A stretch of DNA of 64,000 nucleotides, from the NCBI GenBank assembly GCA_027488845.1, contig JAIYBC010000048.1:62001-126000 (forward strand). Direction: 5' to 3'. Below are positions 59,512-64,000 of the stretch, one piece after another. The position numbers and the translations under genes are program-made. The notes under the pieces were generated by a model, which worked only from the letters and a program-made list of their open reading frames with translations, was not told the DNA's origin and ran no database searches. Every line of letters starts with the position of its first letter. Position 1 is the first letter of the stretch. This stretch comes from Verrucomicrobiales bacterium. GTDB taxonomy: Bacteria; Verrucomicrobiota; Verrucomicrobiia; Limisphaerales; UBA9464.

Positions 59512-60465
59512 TCAACGCACGCCGGCTCGGGACTTCAGTTGGTCGATGACCTTCCGGTCGTCGTCGCCGGCGTCGCGGACCCAGCGCAGGAACTCCGGAA
59601 GGTCCGTCCCCATGCGTCTGAGGAAGGGACGGTCACCGCCGCACCCGTACATCAGGTCGTCCGGCATCTCGCCCCGCAGCTTCAGGCGCGCCTTCACCAG
59701 CAACCGGGGCAGCCAGGCGATGCCGTCCACCGCGGCCGACTTCGCCGGGAGCTCCTCCATCCGGGCCCGATGCGGACTGGGACGCCCCTGCTGCACGCCG
59801 AGGAAGTAGTCCCGCCGCAGGCGTTGGACCTCGAGGGCCGTGGCCGCATCGGGTTCGCCGTAGACGAGGAAGTCGTCGACGAAGTCGAAGAGCTCCTGCG
59901 CGGAACAGCCGATCGACGAAAGGAAGGCGACATCCGGCCCGGCGAACATCGTGGCCGGAGTCCGGCGTCCATGGCGCCAGGCCTCGGCACCGTTCCGGAA
60001 CACCTGAAGGAACTGCGCCTCCCAATCCTTGGATTCGTCCATGCCCGAAGCTGCATCGGGAATCCCGCGGGCGCCAGCCGTCGACGAATCCAGTTGCGCG
60101 AGCCGCGAACCCACCCGCCGCCACTGCCATCCGCGATAGCCGAGGAGGACCACGGCGAAACCCGCCGCACAGAGCACGTGCCCATGCCCTTCGTGGAACC
60201 CGACCGCAAGACCCTCGACGAGCAGGTCGAGGACGACGGCGAGGTGGAGCCCGACGTCCAGGGGCGAGAGGAACTCCCCGCGCCGACGGGCGCGGAGAAG
60301 GGACAGCGTCAGCGCCACGCAGAGCGGAACCGCACTCAGCCGGCTCCAGACCGGGGGCAGACGGATCCAAGCCTCGAAGACGACGAGGTAGACCGCCAGG
60401 AGAAGGGTGGTGAAGGCCCCGGGCGGCATCGCCCGCCGAGGCGACGTGACCGGGGAACCGGGCAT
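59512..60465 (-). CDS. Membrane protein with a C-terminal DUF5069 domain
   Basis: 317 residues from the ATG at 60465. Four hydrophobic segments at about 17-34, 43-57, 71-90 and 97-113 are followed by a soluble half. The end (about 250-317: AVDGIAWLPRLLVKARLKLRGEMPDDLMYGCGGDRPFLRRMGTDLPEFLRWV) fits DUF5069, a short domain that normally stands alone in Verrucomicrobia and related bacteria. The fusion to a membrane part is unusual. The ATG shares its last base pattern with the mlaD stop (TGATG, one-base overlap), so it is the last gene of the Mla operon. Role unknown. Confidence 0.75.
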   Translation of the reverse strand: MPGSPVTSPRRAMPPGAFTTLLLAVYLVVFEAWIRLPPVWSRLSAVPLCVALTLSLLRARRRGEFLSPLDVGLHLAVVLDLLVEGLAVGFHEGHGHVLCAAGFAVVLLGYRGWQWRRVGSRLAQLDSSTAGARGIPDAASGMDESKDWEAQFLQVFRNGAEAWRHGRRTPATMFAGPDVAFLSSIGCSAQELFDFVDDFLVYGEPDAATALEVQRLRRDYFLGVQQGRPSPHRARMEELPAKSAAVDGIAWLPRLLVKARLKLRGEMPDDLMYGCGGDRPFLRRMGTDLPEFLRWVRDAGDDDRKVIDQLKSRAGVR

Positions 60466-61460
60466 CAGCGGAAGGGACCCCGGCCGGAGTAGCGGGTGTC
60501 GTTGGTCAACGGGGTGAGCCGTTTCGGGGACCAGAGGAGTCCATGCTTGGCGACATTGCTGGAGACGAGGTTGAGGTTGGCGACGGCGGAGGTGACCTGG
60601 ACCTGGACGCCCGGATCCTTGAGCAGCGCCCCGACGGCGCCTCGACCGGCCTGGAGGTCGGCCGAGATCCCCTTGAGGCCGGCGGCGGTGTCGCGGAGGG
60701 AGGCCAGGGTCTCGCGCACGGACTCCCGGTTCTCGACGACGACCTGGTCGGCGTTGGTGACGAGCCCGCCGATGCGGTCCGCCACGGCGGCCATGCGCAG
60801 GGTGAGCGCGTTGACGTTGGTCAGCGTCGCGACCACCGCGGGGCGGCCGTCGCGGACCAGCAGATGGGCCTCCTCAAGGGTGAGATCCGCCTTCTCGGAG
60901 GTCTTGCGCAGGTTGGCGATGGTGTTGGTCAGATCCCGCAGGGCGGCCTCGGCGAGGAGGATCCGGTCGACGCGGTCCACAGCGGAGTCCACGCGTGTGA
61001 CGGTCGCCTCGAGCTTGCTCATCAGCCCCATCATCCCGCGGGCGGCCTCCTGGAGGTTGAACGGGTCCGCCGCCTTCACCACCGCCCCGTCGGCCAAGGG
61101 AGGCGCGGCGTTCAGGGTGGGGATGATCGCGATGTACTGGTCGCCGAGGAAGCCGCTCTGCTCGATGTCGAAGCGGGCGTCACCATGGATCGCCACCGGG
61201 GACTCGATCCGGCAGACGATGCGGACCGACCGGCCGTCCTCGGAGAGGAGGACATCCTGGACCAGGCCGACCTGGACCCCGGACATCGTGACCACGGCGC
61301 CCGCACGCAGGCCGCCGACGTTGCCGGAGGTCACGATGATGTCGCGACCCTTCTTCCAGAAGGACGCCCCCTTGCTGAAGTTCAGGATCAGGGCGGCGAT
61401 GATGACGAGGCCGGCGAGGACGAAGAGGCCGACCTTGTTGGCCAGGGACTTGGGTTCCAT
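60465..61460 (-). CDS. mlaD: MlaD-type MCE-domain substrate-binding protein
   Basis: 331 residues. One N-terminal membrane anchor (about 8-28, VGLFVLAGLVIIAALIL), the MCE domain (about 38-115, with IIVTSGNVGGLRAGAVVTMSGVQVG and FLGDQYIAI), then a long helical region (about 130-270) with MGLMSKLEATVTRVDSAVDRVDRILL that could form a tunnel or coiled coil. It takes lipid between the inner-membrane permease and a periplasmic or outer-membrane partner. It is longer than E. coli MlaD (about 180 residues), as in the LetB/PqiB-like and many MlaD relatives of other phyla. It starts two bases after mlaF. Confidence 0.92.
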   Translation of the reverse strand: MEPKSLANKVGLFVLAGLVIIAALILNFSKGASFWKKGRDIIVTSGNVGGLRAGAVVTMSGVQVGLVQDVLLSEDGRSVRIVCRIESPVAIHGDARFDIEQSGFLGDQYIAIIPTLNAAPPLADGAVVKAADPFNLQEAARGMMGLMSKLEATVTRVDSAVDRVDRILLAEAALRDLTNTIANLRKTSEKADLTLEEAHLLVRDGRPAVVATLTNVNALTLRMAAVADRIGGLVTNADQVVVENRESVRETLASLRDTAAGLKGISADLQAGRGAVGALLKDPGVQVQVTSAVANLNLVSSNVAKHGLLWSPKRLTPLTNDTRYSGRGPFR

Positions 61461-61462
61461 GT

Positions 61463-62209
61463 TCAGGGGCCCTCGTTCTGGGGCGTGGAGATTCCGTTGA
61501 CGAAGCGGTGGAGGATGGGGTCGGTGGAGCCGAGGATCGAGTCGGTCGGGCCGTCGGCGTAGATGACGCCCTCATGGAGCATGAGGATCCGGTTGCTGAT
61601 GGTGCGGGCGCTCTTCATGTCGTGGGTGACGGCGATGCTGGTGACGTGGAGCTGTTCCCACACGCGGCGGATGAGCCGGTCGATGCGGTCGCCGGCCACC
61701 GGATCGAGTCCGGTGGTGGGCTCGTCGTAGAGCACGATCTCGGGACGGTAGATGATGGCGCGGGCGAGGCCCACACGCTTGCGCATGCCGCCGGAGAGTT
61801 CGGAGGGCAGCTTCTCCTCGATGCCGGGGAGCTCGACCATCTCGAGGGCTTCGGCCACCTGACGGCGGATCTCGCCTTCGGTGTATCGCCGTTCCCTCCG
61901 CAGCACGAAGCTCACGTTCTCATAGACGTTGAGCGAATCGAACAGGGCCGCCATCTGGAAGAGCATGCCGAAGCGGCGCCGCACCTGGAGCAGCTTCCGC
62001 TCGTCCATGCAGGCGAGGTCTTCCCCGGCGACCAACACCGAGCCACGGTCGGGGGGCAGCAACCCGATGAGGTGCTTGAGCAGAACGCTCTTGCCCCCGC
62101 CGCTGCGCCCGATGATCACGACGGCCTCGCCCTTGGCGATGGTCAGCGTGGCGCCCTGGAGCACCTTTTGGGTGCCGAAGGCCTTGTGGACGTCCCGTAC
62201 CTCGATCAT
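61463..62209 (-). CDS. mlaF: MlaF-type ABC transporter ATP-binding protein
   Basis: 248 residues. Walker A GRSGGGKSVLLKH, signature LSGGMRKRVGLARAI and Walker B VLYDEPTTGLDPVAGDRID are the MlaF/Ttg2A wording. With MlaE it powers phospholipid transport across the envelope. It lies three bases after mlaE and two before mlaD. The MlaB STAS subunit is not in the operon here. Confidence 0.94.
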   Translation of the reverse strand: MIEVRDVHKAFGTQKVLQGATLTIAKGEAVVIIGRSGGGKSVLLKHLIGLLPPDRGSVLVAGEDLACMDERKLLQVRRRFGMLFQMAALFDSLNVYENVSFVLRRERRYTEGEIRRQVAEALEMVELPGIEEKLPSELSGGMRKRVGLARAIIYRPEIVLYDEPTTGLDPVAGDRIDRLIRRVWEQLHVTSIAVTHDMKSARTISNRILMLHEGVIYADGPTDSILGSTDPILHRFVNGISTPQNEGP

Positions 62210-62212
62210 GGA

Positions 62213-62989
62213 TCAACCCTTGAAGAGACGGGCAAGGAACAGGGTGAGGAAGAAGTTGGCCACCAGGATGCTGATGCTGGCGATCACGACCGCCTCGGTG
62301 GTGGCGCGCCCGACCCCTTCGGCGCCGCCGCGGCAGGTCAAGCCCTTGTTGCAGCTGACCATCGCGATGATCACGCCGAAGACCACCGACTTCACCAGGC
62401 CGTTGAACACATCCTCGGGGATCGTGTAGCGGTTCATGTTCACCAGGTAGTAGGCGCTGTCGATGCCGAGCAGCTTCACCCCGATCAGCCAACTGGCGGT
62501 GATGCCGACGAGGATGGCTTCCGCGGTGAGCAGGGGCGCCGAGACGAGCAGGGCGAGCAACCGTGGCACGACGAGCGTGTCGACCGGATGGGCCGCCAGG
62601 GTCCGGAGGGCGTCGATCTGCTCGGTGACCTTCATGGTGCCCAGCTCGGCCGCCATGGCCGCACCGACCCGGCCGGTGAGCATGAGGGCGGCAAGCACGG
62701 GTCCCAGTTCGCTGCTCATGCCGACGCTCACCACGGCGCCGGTGGCGGTGTCCATCTTGACCTTGTGGAACTGGAAGTAGGTCTGCGCGCAGAGGACCAT
62801 CCCGGTGGCGGCGCCCGTGGTGATGACCACGCTCTGGCTCTTCACGCCGATGAAGTGGAGCTGGTACAGGAAATCCTTCCAGGACGGCCTGCTCAGGCGG
62901 AAGGAACGGACGACCTCGGCACCCAGGAGCGAGACCTCGCCGAGGTCCCGCAGGAAGGATGTGATCCGCTGGTAGATCGGGATGAACAC
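62213..62989 (-). CDS. mlaE: MlaE-type permease
   Basis: 258 residues if started at the GTG at 62989 (VFIPIYQRITSFLRDLGEVSLLG). The frame is open to a TTG at 63043, but that TTG lies in the U-run of the clpC terminator, so I prefer the later start; a TTG at 63028 is another option. The body is typical MlaE: VGMSSELGPVLAALMLTGRVGAAMAAELGTMKVTEQIDALRTLAAHP and NGLVKSVVFGVIIAMVSCNKGL, with about five membrane helices. It is the membrane part of the ABC lipid transporter with mlaF and mlaD downstream. Confidence 0.93.
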   Translation of the reverse strand: MFIPIYQRITSFLRDLGEVSLLGAEVVRSFRLSRPSWKDFLYQLHFIGVKSQSVVITTGAATGMVLCAQTYFQFHKVKMDTATGAVVSVGMSSELGPVLAALMLTGRVGAAMAAELGTMKVTEQIDALRTLAAHPVDTLVVPRLLALLVSAPLLTAEAILVGITASWLIGVKLLGIDSAYYLVNMNRYTIPEDVFNGLVKSVVFGVIIAMVSCNKGLTCRGGAEGVGRATTEAVVIASISILVANFFLTLFLARLFKG

Positions 62990-63041
62990 CGGACGGAGGA
63001 GATAGCCCCTGCACCCGGGGAAATCCAATGCGGATTCGGCC

Positions 63042-63082
63042 AAAACGGCGAAGCCGCCCCCGATTCGGCGGGGACGGCTTCG
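63042..63082 (-). terminator. Terminator after clpC (minus strand)
   Basis: A 14-bp stem (63069-63082 with 63049-63062, one wobble pair), loop of six, then CCGTTTTG on the minus strand. It lies 26 bases after the clpC stop and just before mlaE. Confidence 0.65.
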
Positions 63083-63107
63083 TTTCAGCCCGGATGGGAC
63101 CGGGAAA

Positions 63108-64000
63108 TCAGGAGCTCAAGGCGCCTTCGGCGGCGGGATCCTTCTTCTGGCGGAAGAGGATCTTGTCGCCCTCGGCGGTCGCGATGACCGGCTCGCCGTC
63201 GATGAGGGTTCCACGCAGGATCTCCTCGGCCAACGGATCCTCGAGATAACGTTCCACGGCACGGCGCATCGGACGCGCGCCATACTGCGGATCGAAACCC
63301 TTCTCGATCAGCAGCTCGCGGGCCTTGTCGTCGAGCACGACCACCACGTTGCGACGGCGGAGACGCTCGAGGACCTTGGCGACCTCGAGTTCGAGGATCG
63401 TGTTGAGCTCCGGCCGGCCCAGCGTGCGGAACACGATGATGTCGTCCAGGCGGTTCAGGAACTCCGGACGGAAGAACTTCTTCGCCTCGTCCAGGATCCG
63501 GCCGCGCATCGACTCGTAGGTGGAGTCGTCGGTCGACTTGGAGAAGCCCATCACCGACTGCTTGCGGATGGTCTCGGAGCCGACGTTCGAGGTCAGCAGG
63601 ATGATGGTGTTCCGGAAGTCCACCGTGCGGCCCTGCGAATCGGTCAGCTTACCCTCCTCCAGGATCTGGAGGAGCATGTTCATGACGTCGGGATGGGCCT
63701 TCTCGATCTCGTCGAAGAGGACAACCGAGTAGGGCTGGCGGCGCACCTTCTCGGTGAGCTGGCCACCTTCCTCGTGACCGACATAGCCCGGCGGGGAACC
63801 GATCAGGCGGCTCACCGTGAACTTCTCCATGTACTCGGACATGTCGAGCTGGATGAGGGCCTGGTTGCTGCCGAACATCTGCTCGGCAAGGGTGCGGGCA
63901 AGAAGGGTCTTGCCGACGCCGGTCGGCCCCAGCAGCCCGAAGCATCCGATGGGACGCTTGGGATCCTTGAGGTCGGTGCGCGAACGGCGCAGGGCCTTGG
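63108..64000 (-). CDS. clpC: ATP-dependent Clp protease ATP-binding subunit ClpC, C-terminal part (runs off the right edge)
   Basis: About 297 residues of the second AAA+ module. It includes Walker A GPTGVGKTLLARTLAEQ, the pore region IGSPPGYVGHEEGGQLTEKVR, Walker B VVLFDEIEKAHPDV, the sensor regions TSNVGSETIRKQ and RPEFLNRLDDII, and the D2-small domain YGARPMRRAVERYLEDPLAEEIL. It unfolds proteins for ClpP. The absence of the LGF/IGL ClpP loop cannot be judged as only the end is seen, but the wording fits ClpC rather than ClpB. The start is beyond 64000. A terminator follows. Confidence 0.92.
   Translation of the reverse strand, partial: KALRRSRTDLKDPKRPIGCFGLLGPTGVGKTLLARTLAEQMFGSNQALIQLDMSEYMEKFTVSRLIGSPPGYVGHEEGGQLTEKVRRQPYSVVLFDEIEKAHPDVMNMLLQILEEGKLTDSQGRTVDFRNTIILLTSNVGSETIRKQSVMGFSKSTDDSTYESMRGRILDEAKKFFRPEFLNRLDDIIVFRTLGRPELNTILELEVAKVLERLRRRNVVVVLDDKARELLIEKGFDPQYGARPMRRAVERYLEDPLAEEILRGTLIDGEPVIATAEGDKILFRQKKDPAAEGALSS

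Noticed and set aside
62213-63043. mlaE starting at the TTG at 63043
   Set aside because: That codon is part of the U-run of the clpC terminator, and the first 18 residues have no counterpart in the family; a GTG at 62989 gives the normal length.
1-64000. CRISPR arrays, rRNA, tRNA, insertion sequences or prophage genes
   Set aside because: I looked for repeat-spacer patterns, transposase motifs, tRNA cloverleafs and integrase or structural phage proteins in the gaps and found none that I could support.

Overview
The window looks like a chromosomal segment of a GC-rich member of the Verrucomicrobiota, probably near Limisphaerales/Pedosphaera. That reading rests on family content rather than on a marker gene. 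It carries two prepilin-type proteins with the [10 protein letters not shown]-terminus and a late ADGHSE motif, a very large PVC-type haem-binding protein with HEAT repeats and a CxxCH site, a PEP-CTERM protein with a choice-of-anchor-A body, a CRTAC1/ASPIC repeat protein and a DUF5069 protein. Codon use is uniformly G/C-ending. I saw no transposase, phage gene, CRISPR array, rRNA or recognisable tRNA, so this reads as core chromosome with small intergenic repeats.

Layout. 1-8403 (minus) is a long tightly packed run read right to left: prmC, murA, a small membrane protein, a zinc-ribbon protein, an exported protein, a MacA-like adaptor, a MacB-like ATPase and permease, 5-formyl-THF cyclo-ligase and the start of rny. 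8523-10426 (plus) holds the two pseudopilin-like proteins, each followed by a clear terminator. 10550-12837 is a two-gene methionine-salvage unit (aminotransferase + mtnA), facing a PIG-L deacetylase. 14318-16463 is an acetolactate synthase gene preceded by what looks like a complete classical attenuator: a 23-residue leader peptide rich in Val/Ile/Leu codons, an antiterminator and a terminator. 16520-25647 carries a TPR membrane protein, the PEP-CTERM protein, a DUF4097 protein, and a minus-strand trio with 4-base overlaps (squalene/phytoene synthase, CHASE-PAS hybrid histidine kinase, NAD-binding epimerase-like protein).

25793-34911 has the CRTAC1 protein, then minus-strand polX, ribF, acpH, a GH144-like glycosidase and aroB (the last three also overlap by 4 bases), then a GNAT acetyltransferase. 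35063-41186 has the 1143-residue haem-binding protein, a possible two-gene nucleotidyltransferase module and murJ; octamer tandem repeats in opposite orientations lie on both sides of the last two units. 41301-45019 is a GntR(YtrA)-ABC transporter cassette with a palindromic operator. 45090-49924 includes a hydrolase, parA without parB, a VC0807-like membrane protein and an M20 peptidase. 50024-55738 is an accA-manA-TPR-TPR operon in which the two TPR genes are tandem paralogues. 56022-64000 contains a HAD phosphatase, a small TPR protein, a PQQ-like propeller, an AhpC peroxiredoxin, an Mla lipid-transport operon (mlaE-mlaF-mlaD) ending in a membrane-DUF5069 gene, and the C-terminal part of clpC.

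The most notable system is the ilvB attenuator, which can be traced base by base. Secondary points are the squalene synthase/kinase/epimerase overlap operon, the dispersed 27-nt intergenic repeat, the inverted octamer arrays, the possible toxin-antitoxin-like pair at 38.6-39.5 kb, and the paralogous single-TM TPR proteins.
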